A stretch of 64,000 nucleotides of DNA, taken from positions 8,976 through 72,975 of the forward strand of contig JBBDMS010000050.1 of the NCBI GenBank assembly GCA_040878185.1, written 5' to 3'. Of this stretch, positions 41,060 through 49,588 are shown one piece after another. Both the position numbers and the translations under genes were made by a program. This stretch comes from JAWXBK01 sp040878185 (GTDB taxonomy: Bacteria; Pseudomonadota; Alphaproteobacteria; Dongiales; Dongiaceae). Position 1 is the stretch's first letter, and each line of letters begins with the position of its first letter. A model generated the notes under the pieces. That model ran no database searches. It saw only the letters and a list, made by a program, of their open reading frames with translations, and was not told the DNA's origin.

Positions 41060-41578
41060 TCAGGCGCCGGCCGCTTCGGGATTGCGATAGACGAAGCCAT
41101 AAGCCTCATAGATCCGGCCGAAATCGCCGGTCTGCGGATTCCAGAAGCGCAAGGCCGACCAGTCATTGTCCTCCGACACATCGAGGACACGGACATGCTC
41201 GTGAATGCGCTCGTCGTTCAGCCAGTTGGCATGGCTGACCAGAATCTCGCGCGGTCCTTCGATGCCGGTCACCACCGCAAGATGCCCGCTCTTGATGCGC
41301 TCGGTCTTGGCCAGCACCAGCAGCGCGTAGGGCTCGGGAACATTGCCGCGGCTGTACAGGCCGCCCGCCGAATGCCACCAGGTCCACGCATCGCCGCGAA
41401 TGAAGATGCCGGTCGATGCGCGCGCATAGGGCACGCATTGCATCCGCGAATTGGGCGAAGGCGGTGGTGCTGGCGCTGGCAGTGCCGAAAGCTGCGGCGG
41501 TGTCCCGCTCTCGATGCTCGCTTCGCCGCCGCAGGCCGCTGCCGTCATCAGCAACAGGATCGTCAGCGCGCGGCGCAT
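41060..41578 (-). CDS. CHAP-domain lipoprotein (putative)
   Basis: 172 residues. The start MRRALTILLLMTAAACGG resembles a lipoprotein signal peptide with a cysteine at residue 16, followed by a Pro/Ala-rich linker. MQCVPYARASTGIFIRG, KSGHLAVVTGI and SHANWLND form the Cys-His-Asn pattern of a CHAP amidase/peptidase domain. It probably cuts peptidoglycan at the envelope. The ATG at 41578 is preferred over one at 41599, because GAGG lies eight bases upstream and the longer form would overlap phzF. Confidence 0.72.
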   Translation of the reverse strand: MRRALTILLLMTAAACGGEASIESGTPPQLSALPAPAPPPSPNSRMQCVPYARASTGIFIRGDAWTWWHSAGGLYSRGNVPEPYALLVLAKTERIKSGHLAVVTGIEGPREILVSHANWLNDERIHEHVRVLDVSEDNDWSALRFWNPQTGDFGRIYEAYGFVYRNPEAAGA

Positions 41579-41588
41579 CCGGGGCGCC

Positions 41589-42488
41589 TCAGGAAACATG
41601 AAACTGCCCGGCCATCACCGCGACCGACTGTCCGCCGATCCGCACCCGTTCAATACGACCACCGGTTTTGATGACCTCGGCATCGATCAGGCTGGCGCGA
41701 CCCATCTCGACACCCTGCGCGATGCGGAGCGTGAGCGTCAGATCGTCCTGCGGCGTCAATGCCGCGAGGAAACCGGCGAGCGCCGCGTTGGCGCTGCCGG
41801 TCGCCGGATCTTCTCCGACGCCGTCGATCGGCGAAAACATGCGCGCGCGCAGATCGACCTCGTCATTGGCCGCGGCCCGGAAATAGAAATGGATGCCGGC
41901 GGCGATATCGAGTGGCAGATGCTCGGCGAAAGCGCGCGCATCGATTTGCGCCCGCGCCAGTGCCTCGCGGCTGTTCACCTCGACCATCAGGAAGGGCAGG
42001 CCGACCGAGACGACCGTCGGGTTGTGGGCGCGCGTCGCAATGTCGCTCGCCGCGAGCGAGAGACAGGGTGCGGCGACGGCAGCCGGCACGGTGGTCCCGA
42101 TCGAGAGACGCTGCGGTGCCGTGACCACTGCGCGCCCGTCCGGTTCGACATCGACCAGCACGAGTCCGGCCTGTTCCTCAAATCGCAGCGGCGTTACGAT
42201 CTTCTTGCCGAAAATCGTCCCGAGCCGATGCAGCACGAACGCGGTGCCGACATTGGGATGACCGGCGAAGGGTACCTCGACGCCGGGCGTGAAGATCCGC
42301 ACCCTTGCGGTGTTGGCCGGATCGGCCGGCGGCAGGAGGAATGTCGTCTCGGAGAAATTGAACTCGCGGGCGATCGCCTGCATCTGCCCGTCGCTCAGCC
42401 CGCGAGCGTCGAGCACGACAGCCAGCGGATTGCCACCAAACAGGCGGTCGGTGAACACATCGACGGTTTCGAACGGATGATCGGTCAT
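41589..42488 (-). CDS. PhzF-family isomerase/epimerase-like protein
   Basis: 299 residues. PhzF/DapF-like twofold fold: VDVFTDRLFGGNPLAVVLDA at the start, the catalytic-Glu segment FNFSETTFLLPP, FTPGVEVPFAGHPNVGTAFVL in the first half, and DGVGEDPATGSANAALAGFLA in the second. Family members isomerise diverse substrates, and the physiological substrate here is unknown. Adjacent and same-strand with the CHAP lipoprotein. Confidence 0.92.
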   Translation of the reverse strand: MTDHPFETVDVFTDRLFGGNPLAVVLDARGLSDGQMQAIAREFNFSETTFLLPPADPANTARVRIFTPGVEVPFAGHPNVGTAFVLHRLGTIFGKKIVTPLRFEEQAGLVLVDVEPDGRAVVTAPQRLSIGTTVPAAVAAPCLSLAASDIATRAHNPTVVSVGLPFLMVEVNSREALARAQIDARAFAEHLPLDIAAGIHFYFRAAANDEVDLRARMFSPIDGVGEDPATGSANAALAGFLAALTPQDDLTLTLRIAQGVEMGRASLIDAEVIKTGGRIERVRIGGQSVAVMAGQFHVS

Positions 42489-42499
42489 AGGGATCGCTT

Positions 42500-43174
42500 T
42501 CAGGGATGGAGGATCAGGCGGTCGCCCTCGACCGAGAATCCGGAAAGCTTGGAAAGGAAACTCATGCCGAGCAACGATCCATCCATTTCGCCGGAATTGA
42601 CGGACGCCCGTACATCCTCGACCATGACGTCGCCGAGCCGCATCTCGCGCAGCCGTACCGGCGCGCCCCAGACGATGCCGTTCGCGGTGTTGTAGCGCTG
42701 CGTATACTCGAGCGCCGCGATATCGAAACCGAGTCGCCCGGCATCCGCCTGGCTCAGCACGACTTCGGACGCGCCGGTATCGACCAGGAAACGGATCAAA
42801 ACACCCTCGACCTCGGCATCGACGTGAAAATGCCCGTCATTGGCGCGCTGGAATTCGATCGATCCGTCGCCGCCGCTGGTACCGGCCGAGGGTATGACCG
42901 CGCCGGTGATCTCATCCTTGAGCGTGTAACCCATTACCAGCACGAGACCGATCGCGATCCAGACGAACATGTTGCGCAGCGCCGTGCCCGGCCGCGCGCG
43001 GGCATAGCCCCAGAACGCGCCGCCGACCAGCAGAAGCCAGCCCAAAAGCACCACGATCTGAACGACGTTGTCGCGATCGTCGAGGGTCTGCGGATAGCGG
43101 CCGACGAGCCAGGCGATCACCGCACCGACGGCGATCGCCGCGGCCAGCAGGATCAAAAAGCGCCGGCTGCGCAT
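42500..43174 (-). CDS. retropepsin-like aspartic protease (TIGR02281 type), membrane-anchored
   Basis: 224 residues. Two N-terminal helices are visible (FLILLAAAIAVGAVIAWLV and about residues 40-60), then another at about 70-85. The periplasmic domain contains the catalytic IRFLVDTGASEVVLSQADAGRLG motif (DTGAS) and the flap-region sequence YNTANGIVWGAPVRLREMRLG. The family is common in alphaproteobacteria; substrates are unknown. A very good Shine-Dalgarno GGAGG precedes the ATG at 43174 by six bases. Confidence 0.9.
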   Translation of the reverse strand: MRSRRFLILLAAAIAVGAVIAWLVGRYPQTLDDRDNVVQIVVLLGWLLLVGGAFWGYARARPGTALRNMFVWIAIGLVLVMGYTLKDEITGAVIPSAGTSGGDGSIEFQRANDGHFHVDAEVEGVLIRFLVDTGASEVVLSQADAGRLGFDIAALEYTQRYNTANGIVWGAPVRLREMRLGDVMVEDVRASVNSGEMDGSLLGMSFLSKLSGFSVEGDRLILHP

Positions 43175-43294
43175 CGAATTCCTCCCGGACGAATCGAACA
43201 CGCCCGATTATACCAGAGCCGGCGCGTTTAGGCCGCAGACGGCTTAACCCTGCCGCGCTAGGATCGTCTCCCGCAATCCCGGAGCGCCGCGCGA

Positions 43295-43702
43295 ATGACC
43301 GCTTCCCGACCTGTCGCCCGCCGCATCGGTGCGAAACCGCTGCCGGCCAGCGTCGAGCGTTTCGTCCGCCAGGCGACGCCGCTCGGGCCGGTCGTGGCGC
43401 GGCCGATGTTCGGCGGTTACGGAATCTATCTGGATGGTCTCATGTTCGCGATCGGTGCCGACGATCGGATCTGGCTCAAGGTCGATGGCGAGACGAAGCC
43501 ATTGTTTGTGGCGGCCAGCAGCTGCGCCTTCGTCTATGCGGGCAAGAATCGCGCCGTCGAAATGTCGTACTGGTCGTTCCCCGAAGCAGAGGACGTTGAT
43601 GGAGCGGCGTTCCTGCGCTGGACCGGTCTCGCCCTCGCTGCGGCCCGGCGCAACGCGGCATCCAAGCGTGGTCCCGCCGCTGCGCTGCGCCCTGCTCGCT
43701 GA
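43295..43702 (+). CDS. TfoX N-terminal domain protein
   Basis: 135 residues. The TfoX_N domain appears as RPMFGGYGIYLDGLMFAIGADDRIWLKVD and MSYWSFPEAEDVDGAAFLRWTGLALAAARR. There is no TfoX_C helix-hairpin domain, so a role in competence regulation is doubtful; the stand-alone domain is widespread and of unknown function. It is followed at 9 bp by the first of two tandem Nudix genes. Confidence 0.85.
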   Translation: MTASRPVARRIGAKPLPASVERFVRQATPLGPVVARPMFGGYGIYLDGLMFAIGADDRIWLKVDGETKPLFVAASSCAFVYAGKNRAVEMSYWSFPEAEDVDGAAFLRWTGLALAAARRNAASKRGPAAALRPAR

Positions 43703-43710
43703 CGCGGACG

Positions 43711-44556
43711 ATGGCGCTGGTCGATCGCATCCGGGGGGTCCGGCCGCTCGATTTTTCACGCGTGCGCCCCTGGCGCTTAGGCGATACCGTCGTCGGCTGG
43801 GTTTCGCACGAGTTTGCTCGACGCCTCGCGGCACACCCCCTGGTGTTCGAGATCGACGACGACGAAGTCCGGCTGGCGGACGGGCTCGGTGATTTTGCCC
43901 GGCGGACCAGCGCGGTCGACACAATCGTGCGGGCACTGGTCGCCGAAGGGGCGGTCGCGCGCTATCGCGGCGAATCCTACGCAGTCGGACAGCAGTTCCA
44001 CGACACGCCGCTGCTCGCGATCGATCGCGGCGCCGCCACGCAATTCGGCATCCGCTCCTATGGCGTTCACTGCAACGGCTATGTCGGCACCGGTGACGAA
44101 ATGCGGATCTGGGTCGCGCGCCGGGCCGCAGACAAGGCGACCTGGCCGGGCAAGCTCGACCATATCGCCGCCGGTGGCCAGCCGATCGGCCTCAGCCTGT
44201 CCGAAAATCTGATCAAGGAATGCGGCGAAGAGGCCGGCATTCCACCGGCGCTCGCCCGGCAGGCGCGGCCGGCGGGCTATGTCACATTCCTGACCGAGAC
44301 TGTCGAAGGCATCGATAACGGAATGATCTTCGCCTACGACCTCGCGCTGCCGGCGGATTTTGTTCCGATCGCCGCTGATCGCGAGGTCGAATGGTTCGAG
44401 TTGTGGCCGGTCGCACGTGTCATCGAACGGCTCGCCGGCAGTGACGATTTCGTGTTCGATTCCGCGCTGGTCACGATCGATTTCCTGATGCGTCACGGTT
44501 TCCTCGCGCCCGACGATCCCGATTATGTCGAGATCGGACGCGGGCTGCACCGCTGA
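43711..44556 (+). CDS. DUF4743/Nudix-family protein, tandem copy 1
   Basis: 281 residues, beginning MALVDRIRGVRPLDFSRVRPW. An N-terminal DUF4743-like domain (about 1-110) is followed by a Nudix fold: the GGQPIGLSLSENLIKECGEEAGIP segment carries the conserved EExGx part of the box, but the glycine-proximal Glu of the classic box is replaced by Leu. ARQARPAGYVTFL follows. The architecture resembles the Nudix half of thiamine-pyrophosphokinase-associated enzymes. The substrate is unknown. A second copy of the same length and N-terminus follows at 44577. Confidence 0.85.
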   Translation: MALVDRIRGVRPLDFSRVRPWRLGDTVVGWVSHEFARRLAAHPLVFEIDDDEVRLADGLGDFARRTSAVDTIVRALVAEGAVARYRGESYAVGQQFHDTPLLAIDRGAATQFGIRSYGVHCNGYVGTGDEMRIWVARRAADKATWPGKLDHIAAGGQPIGLSLSENLIKECGEEAGIPPALARQARPAGYVTFLTETVEGIDNGMIFAYDLALPADFVPIAADREVEWFELWPVARVIERLAGSDDFVFDSALVTIDFLMRHGFLAPDDPDYVEIGRGLHR

Positions 44557-44576
44557 CCGCGCCGAAAAGAGTCTCG

Positions 44577-45422
44577 ATGGCACTTGTCGATCGCATTCGT
44601 TCGTTTCGCCCGCCGGATTTCGCCCGGCTGCGTCCGTTCCGCATCGGCGGCATGACGGCGGGCTGGATGCAGCGCCCGTTCGCGGAGACGCTGCGCGAAT
44701 TTCCCGATGTTTTTGGGGTCGAGGATCATCAGGTTGCACTCGATCCCGACCTCACCACGCCGGTTATGCGGAGCGATGCCGTCGCTGCGGTGGTTGCGAC
44801 GCTGCATGCCGCAGGCGTCATTCGCAAGATTCGCGGCGAGACCTTTCCGGTATCGATGCCGGTCGGATCGCCGCCGTTGCTGACGCTCGATCGCGGCGCC
44901 GTTCCGCATTTCGGCACGCAGGCCTGCGGCGTCCATCTGAACGGCTTTGTCGGACGCGGCACTGCGATGAAGCTCTGGGTCGGGCGGCGCGCAAAGAACA
45001 AATCGGTGGCACCCGGCAAGTTCGACAATCTCGTGGCGGGCGGCGTGCCTTCGGAATTGGGCCTGTTCGATACCCTGATCAAGGAGGGCCGTGAAGAGGC
45101 GGACATGGCGGAACGGCTGATGCGACAGGCGCGACCGGCCGGGTTCTGTTCGTATCTGATCGAGCATGACGAGGGCATCCGCAACGATCTGCTGTTCAAT
45201 TTCGATCTCGAACTGCCGGCGGATTTCGAACCCAGAAACACCGACGGCGAGATCGACGAGTATCAGCTTTGGCCGATCGCGGATGTGATCGAACGGATGG
45301 CCGCGACCGAAGATTTCAAGTTTAACGTCGTGCTGGTGAACATCGATTTTATGGTCCGCCACGGCTTTCTGACGCCGGACGATGCGGACTATGTCGAGAT
45401 CGTGCGCGGCCTGCGCCGATAG
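44577..45422 (+). CDS. DUF4743/Nudix-family protein, tandem copy 2
   Basis: 281 residues, beginning MALVDRIRSFRPPDFARLRPF, clearly paralogous to the preceding gene, with the same domain order. The Nudix box reads AGGVPSELGLFDTLIKEGREEADMAE. Shared blocks such as LMRQARPAGFCSYLIEHDEG and LNGFVGRGTAMKLWVGRR place it with copy 1, but many other positions differ. It ends 18 bp before the convergent TerC gene. Confidence 0.85.
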   Translation: MALVDRIRSFRPPDFARLRPFRIGGMTAGWMQRPFAETLREFPDVFGVEDHQVALDPDLTTPVMRSDAVAAVVATLHAAGVIRKIRGETFPVSMPVGSPPLLTLDRGAVPHFGTQACGVHLNGFVGRGTAMKLWVGRRAKNKSVAPGKFDNLVAGGVPSELGLFDTLIKEGREEADMAERLMRQARPAGFCSYLIEHDEGIRNDLLFNFDLELPADFEPRNTDGEIDEYQLWPIADVIERMAATEDFKFNVVLVNIDFMVRHGFLTPDDADYVEIVRGLRR

Positions 45423-45440
45423 ATCGCTGACGACCGATCG

Positions 45441-46121
45441 CTATTGCGTCAGGAACTCTTCGATCGTGGTCTTGTCGATGACGTCGATCGAACCGTCCCA
45501 GATCATGGCGCAGGCCACATAGAAGATCACCGCAAGACCGACATAGGCGAGCCAGTGATGTTTCTTGAGGAGCCTGGCGATGAGGGTCGCCGCAACCGCC
45601 ATGAAGGCGATCGAAAGCGCGAGACCGAAGATCAGAACCCATTCATGATCGCGCGCGATGCCGGCGACGGCCAGCACATTGTCGAGCGACATCGAGACGT
45701 CGGCGATGATGATCTGGACGATCGCTTTCTTCAGCGGTTTTGGCTCAATCGGATCGGGCGCCGCCGCGAGGTCGACGACGCCGTCTTTTGCCGCGGCTGC
45801 GGCAGCCGCTTCGGCATTCCGGAGCGCCTTGCGTTCGCGGCGTTGTTCCTCGATGTCGCGCCAGAGTTTCCACGAGACCCAGAGCAGCAGGATGCCGCCA
45901 GCGAGCATCAACCCGATGACGGCGAGAAGCTGCGTCGTGATCAGGGCGAAGGCGACACGCAAAATGGTCGCGCCGAGAATGCCGAAGACCAGGACCTTGG
46001 TGCGCTGATCGCGGGGAACGCTCGCAGCCACCATGCCGACGACGATGGCGTTGTCGCCAGCCAGCACGAGGTCGACCATGATGACTTGGAGGAGGGCGCT
46101 GAGTTCGGCGACAGAGAACAT
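45441..46121 (-). CDS. TerC/YjbE-family membrane protein
   Basis: 226 residues with about six or seven helices and a charged cytosolic loop after residue 95. The TerC metal-site signatures are VIMVDLVLAGDNAIVVGMVAAS in the first helix and IVQIIIADVSMSLDNVLAVAGIA in the middle. TerC proteins are linked to manganese or metal efflux and metalation of exported proteins. It starts 36 bp after gluQ on the same strand, which leaves no room for a yybP-ykoY riboswitch. Confidence 0.9.
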   Translation of the reverse strand: MFSVAELSALLQVIMVDLVLAGDNAIVVGMVAASVPRDQRTKVLVFGILGATILRVAFALITTQLLAVIGLMLAGGILLLWVSWKLWRDIEEQRRERKALRNAEAAAAAAAKDGVVDLAAAPDPIEPKPLKKAIVQIIIADVSMSLDNVLAVAGIARDHEWVLIFGLALSIAFMAVAATLIARLLKKHHWLAYVGLAVIFYVACAMIWDGSIDVIDKTTIEEFLTQ

Positions 46122-46157
46122 ACTGAGTGCTTCGGTTCTTGCAGGGAGCGGAAAGGT

Positions 46158-47024
46158 TTAGAGACTTTTTCGGCTTAGCGCCAGACCGCCGCTGATCATC
46201 GCCCGTATCGCTTCCGGGGCCTCACCGGCGGCGCGGAACGCGCGGATTGCCATCGCATCGTGCCGCTTGGCGAGGCGCTGCCCCGCCGCATCGGTCACTA
46301 GCGCGTGATGATGATAGTTCGGCGCCGGCAGGCCGAGCACCGCCTGCAGCAGGCGGTGCACGTGCGTCGCTGCATAAAGATCCCGGCCTCGGGTTACCAA
46401 TGTGATCCCCTGCAATGCGTCATCGATGACGACAGCAAGATGATAGCTAGTCCGCACATCCTTGCGTGCAAGGACCACGTCGCCAAAAATCTGTGGATCG
46501 ACCGCGACCGGCCCTTCGTCGCGCTCATGCCACACCAGCGGACCCGTCTCCATGGCGGCGCGGCCAGCATCGAGCCGTAGCGCATACGGCTCGCCGGCGG
46601 CGATCCGCGCATTTCGGATGCCTGGGTCGAGGTGTCGGCAGATGCCGGGATAAATCGGTCCGTCCGGACCCGGCCGTTGCAAATGCGGTGCGGATACCGC
46701 CTCGGCAATGTCCCGCCGCGTGCAGAAGCATTGATAGAGGAGGCTCCGCGCATCGAGCCGGTCGAGGGCCGCGCGGTAGTCTGCCATATGCTCGGACTGG
46801 CGTCGGACGGGGCGCTCCCAGTCGAGGCCGAGCCAGCCGAGATCTTCGGCGATCGCCGCCTCGAATTCGGGGCGGCAGCGCGCTTGATCGATATCCTCGA
46901 TCCGTAGCAGGAACCGGCCGTCGGAACCGGCCGCGCGCGCCGAGTCATATCCGACCAGGGCCGAGGCGGCATGGCCGAGATGCAGATAGCCGGTCGGGCT
47001 CGGGGCAAACCGCGTGACGATCAT
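46158..47024 (-). CDS. gluQ: glutamyl-Q tRNA(Asp) synthetase
   Basis: 288 residues. It is a truncated class I GluRS-like enzyme without the anticodon-binding domain. The HIGH-type motif is FAPSPTGYLHLGHAAS, and the KMSKS equivalent is GQRLAKRHDAMAIR near the end. The zinc-ligand region is YQCFCTRRDI and IYPGICRH. It glutamylates the queuosine of tRNA-Asp. The canonical start MIVTRFAPSPTG is at 47024; the longer in-frame leader to 47183 is not conserved-looking. Confidence 0.93.
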   Translation of the reverse strand: MIVTRFAPSPTGYLHLGHAASALVGYDSARAAGSDGRFLLRIEDIDQARCRPEFEAAIAEDLGWLGLDWERPVRRQSEHMADYRAALDRLDARSLLYQCFCTRRDIAEAVSAPHLQRPGPDGPIYPGICRHLDPGIRNARIAAGEPYALRLDAGRAAMETGPLVWHERDEGPVAVDPQIFGDVVLARKDVRTSYHLAVVIDDALQGITLVTRGRDLYAATHVHRLLQAVLGLPAPNYHHHALVTDAAGQRLAKRHDAMAIRAFRAAGEAPEAIRAMISGGLALSRKSL

Positions 47025-47166
47025 CGGTGACAAGCGATGGCGCCAGATGCGGCACTTGTCAAACAGCAGCCTTTCGGTGGAAATCGCCCGCGCTCGCCTG
47101 CCGGCGATGCCCGCGCTATGCTGCGCCGCATCCGATCCACGGACCGAACACGGAGAATCGACCGCC

Positions 47167-47472
47167 ATGCCGACCGCCGTCATCCGCTACAAGGTGCGCG
47201 ATTATAAAAGCTGGTTCAGCAATTTCATCGCGCGCGAACCGCAGATGCGCCAGCTCGGCGTCATCGGCATCAACATCCGTCAGACGCTCGACGATCCGAA
47301 CGATGTCATTCTCAATTTTCGTTTTGAAGACCTCGCGCGCTTCAAGACAGTCATCACCGATCCGTCGACCCGCGCGCTGATGGAAGCCGACGGCGTCATC
47401 AGCCAGGCTGATATCGTTTTCTGCACCGATCCGGTCGGCCGTCAGGGTGGCACGCCCGGCCGCGCGCGCTGA
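47167..47472 (+). CDS. conserved small protein of unknown function
   Basis: 101 residues, with no signal peptide or membrane segment. VIRYKVRDYKSWFSNFIAREPQMRQLG and FEDLARFKTVITDPSTRALMEADGV suggest an alternating beta-alpha pattern like ferredoxin-fold monooxygenase/ABM or DUF3764 proteins, but I cannot assign the family. The ATG follows the AGAATCGACC leader without a strong Shine-Dalgarno sequence. Followed with no gap by the glycosylase gene, so probably cotranscribed. Confidence 0.65.
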   Translation: MPTAVIRYKVRDYKSWFSNFIAREPQMRQLGVIGINIRQTLDDPNDVILNFRFEDLARFKTVITDPSTRALMEADGVISQADIVFCTDPVGRQGGTPGRAR

Positions 47473-48111
47473 TTGTTGGCTGCGCGCCCGAACGCGCCGC
47501 TCGAAGGGCGCCGGCTTATCCGTGGTCTGACGGCGCTCGCCGGGTCCGATCCGGATATGGCCCGCGCGATAGAAGCGGCGGGGCGCTTGCCGGCTCGATC
47601 GCGCGATCCGGGCTTTCCGACACTGCTCAACATCATCATGGCGCAGCAGCTTTCGACGGCATCGGCCGGTGCAATCTGGGGTCGGCTCGAAGCGGCCGCC
47701 GATCCGATGACGCCGTCGGCGCTGCTGAAGATTCATCCACGCCGGTTGCGCACGATCGGGCTCTCGCGGCAGAAGGCGCTCTATGCACGCGAACTCGCCA
47801 AAGCGCTCGAGGCGCGCCATCTCGATCTCGATGTGCTGGCCGCGATGGACGACGAAGCAGCCATTGCCGCGCTCACGGCCGTCAAAGGCATTGGCCGCTG
47901 GACCGCCGAGATCTATCTCTTGTTCTCGCTCGGCCGGCCCGATGTCATGCCGGCCGACGATCTCGCGTTGCAGGTCGCAGCCCAGCGCATCAAGGGGCTC
48001 GATGCACGGCCCAAGGCGCGCGAGTTGCGGGCGATCGCCGAAGCCTGGAGCCCGTGGCGCAGCGTCGCCGCGCGGGTGCTGTGGCATTACTACAAGATCG
48101 TGCCGATCTAG
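47473..48111 (+). CDS. DNA-3-methyladenine glycosylase (AlkA-type HhH-GPD)
   Basis: 212 residues. The HhH-GPD motif is ALTAVKGIGRWTAEIYLLFSLGRPDVMPADDLAL, with the catalytic Asp in the PADD segment, and FPTLLNIIMAQQLSTASAGAIW precedes it. Removes alkylated bases from DNA by base excision. It begins with a TTG immediately after the stop of the preceding gene, so the two are translationally linked. The N-terminus fits the family length, which favours TTG over a later ATG. Confidence 0.9.
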   Translation: MLAARPNAPLEGRRLIRGLTALAGSDPDMARAIEAAGRLPARSRDPGFPTLLNIIMAQQLSTASAGAIWGRLEAAADPMTPSALLKIHPRRLRTIGLSRQKALYARELAKALEARHLDLDVLAAMDDEAAIAALTAVKGIGRWTAEIYLLFSLGRPDVMPADDLALQVAAQRIKGLDARPKARELRAIAEAWSPWRSVAARVLWHYYKIVPI

Positions 48112-48186
48112 CCGAAGCTGCGCGCTTCGTTTAATGCCTGAGCGGGTCAATCCCTCGCGCCGTTATCTCCATAAGGATTCTCTCCG

Positions 48187-48864
48187 ATGAAACCTTTGCT
48201 GTCGCTCGACGGGCCGCGCCACGAACCGGCTTCCGGCAACCCGCAATCGATCGTCGTGCTCTTGCATGGCTACGGTGCCGACGGCCACGATCTGATTTCA
48301 CTGGCACCGCTCTGGGCGCGCGTGCTGCCGCAAACCTTGTTCGTCTCGCCGCACGCGCCGTTCCCCTGCGAGATCAATCCGATGGGGAAGCAGTGGTACG
48401 GGTTCGAGGGCATGACGCCGGAAATGATTCTCGCCGCCACGCGCGCCGCGGCGTCGCTGGTCGATGGCTATATCGATGCGCTGATCGGAGAGACGGGCGT
48501 GCCGGCATCCCGGATCGCGCTCGCCGGTTTCTCGCAGGGTGCGATGATGGCGCTGCATATAGCGCCGCGCCGGCGCGACGCGCTCGCCGGTGTGATCGGC
48601 TTTTCCGGCAGGCTGATCGCACCGGAGCTTCTGGCAACCGAGACGATCACCCGGCCGCCGATCCTGCTGGTGCACGGCGATGCCGACCCCGTGGTGCCGT
48701 TCGAATCGATGCAGCCGGCGGCGGACGCGCTGCGGGCGGCGGGCTTCGATGTCGTCGCCGAGAAGCGGCCCAACGTGCCGCATGCGATCGACCAGGTCGG
48801 GCTGGCGATGGGTGGGCGCTTCCTCGTCGATGCGTTCGCGCAGCCGGTTGCCGGGCCCGCATGA
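48187..48864 (+). CDS. phospholipase/carboxylesterase-family alpha/beta hydrolase
   Basis: 225 residues. The oxyanion region is VVLLHGYGADGHDLISL, the nucleophile is in ALAGFSQGAMMALH (GFSQG), the Asp is in LLVHGDADPVVPF and the His is in PNVPHAIDQ. A cytosolic serine esterase with broad acyl ester specificity in known members. It follows the glycosylase by 75 bp on the same strand. The ATG at 48187 gives a full-length protein. Confidence 0.93.
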   Translation: MKPLLSLDGPRHEPASGNPQSIVVLLHGYGADGHDLISLAPLWARVLPQTLFVSPHAPFPCEINPMGKQWYGFEGMTPEMILAATRAAASLVDGYIDALIGETGVPASRIALAGFSQGAMMALHIAPRRRDALAGVIGFSGRLIAPELLATETITRPPILLVHGDADPVVPFESMQPAADALRAAGFDVVAEKRPNVPHAIDQVGLAMGGRFLVDAFAQPVAGPA

Positions 48865-48980
48865 CTGATCGGTTAAATCGCCGTCGGGACCACTAGATGT
48901 GGGGCAAATCCCGGTAGCCGGCTAAAAGCCCTGCCGCTATAGTCTCGGCGTCCTTCTGAAGGGGGAGGGAGCGGAACCAC

Positions 48981-49544
48981 GTGAGTCCATCGCCGGTATC
49001 TTGCCCAGCCTTGGTGCTGAACGCCGATTTCAGGCCGTTGAGCTACTTTCCCCTGTCGCTCTGGTCCTGGCAGGACGCCGTGAAGGCGGTCTTCATGGAC
49101 CGCGTCAACATTGTTTCCGAATATGAGCGCGTCGTGCACAGCCCGAGTTTCGAGATGAAGCTGCCGAGCGTCATCTCGCTCAAGGAATTCGTGCCGCTGT
49201 CGCGTCGCCCCGCCTTCACGCGGTTCAATGTGTTCCTGCGCGACCGGTTCGAATGCCAGTATTGCGGCGACCATTATCCGACGCCGGATCTCACCTTCGA
49301 TCACGTCGTGCCGCGTTCGCGCGGTGGCCGCACGGTCTGGGAAAATGTGGTGACCGCGTGTCAGACCTGCAATCTGCGCAAGGGCAATTGCCTGCCGCAT
49401 CGCGTCGGCATGTTCCCGAGGCGACGGCCCTCGCAGCCGAGCACATGGGAATTGCAGGATAACGGGCGGGGGTTTCCGCCCAATTATTTGCACGAAAGCT
49501 GGCGCGACTTTCTCTACTGGGATACCGAACTCGATCAGGGCTGA
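48981..49544 (+). CDS. HNH endonuclease-family protein
   Basis: 187 residues. The N-terminal half (PALVLNADFRPLSYFPLSLWSWQDAVKAVF) is typical of a conserved bacterial HNH group. The HNH motif with zinc cysteines is CQYCGDHYPTPDLTFDHVVPRSRGG, then ENVVTACQTCNLRKGN. The DNA target and biological role are unknown. A GTG start at 48981 is preferred because a GGAGGGAGCGG stretch precedes it. Convergent with coq7. Confidence 0.9.
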   Translation: MSPSPVSCPALVLNADFRPLSYFPLSLWSWQDAVKAVFMDRVNIVSEYERVVHSPSFEMKLPSVISLKEFVPLSRRPAFTRFNVFLRDRFECQYCGDHYPTPDLTFDHVVPRSRGGRTVWENVVTACQTCNLRKGNCLPHRVGMFPRRRPSQPSTWELQDNGRGFPPNYLHESWRDFLYWDTELDQG

Positions 49545-49588
49545 TCGCGATCGGTGCCGTCTTCGGCCGGCGCGTGCCAGCGCGTCGC

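Noticed and set aside
46122..46157. Possible manganese (yybP-ykoY) riboswitch before the TerC gene
   Set aside because: Only 36 bp separate gluQ and terC on the same strand, too short for the aptamer, and no matching motif is visible.
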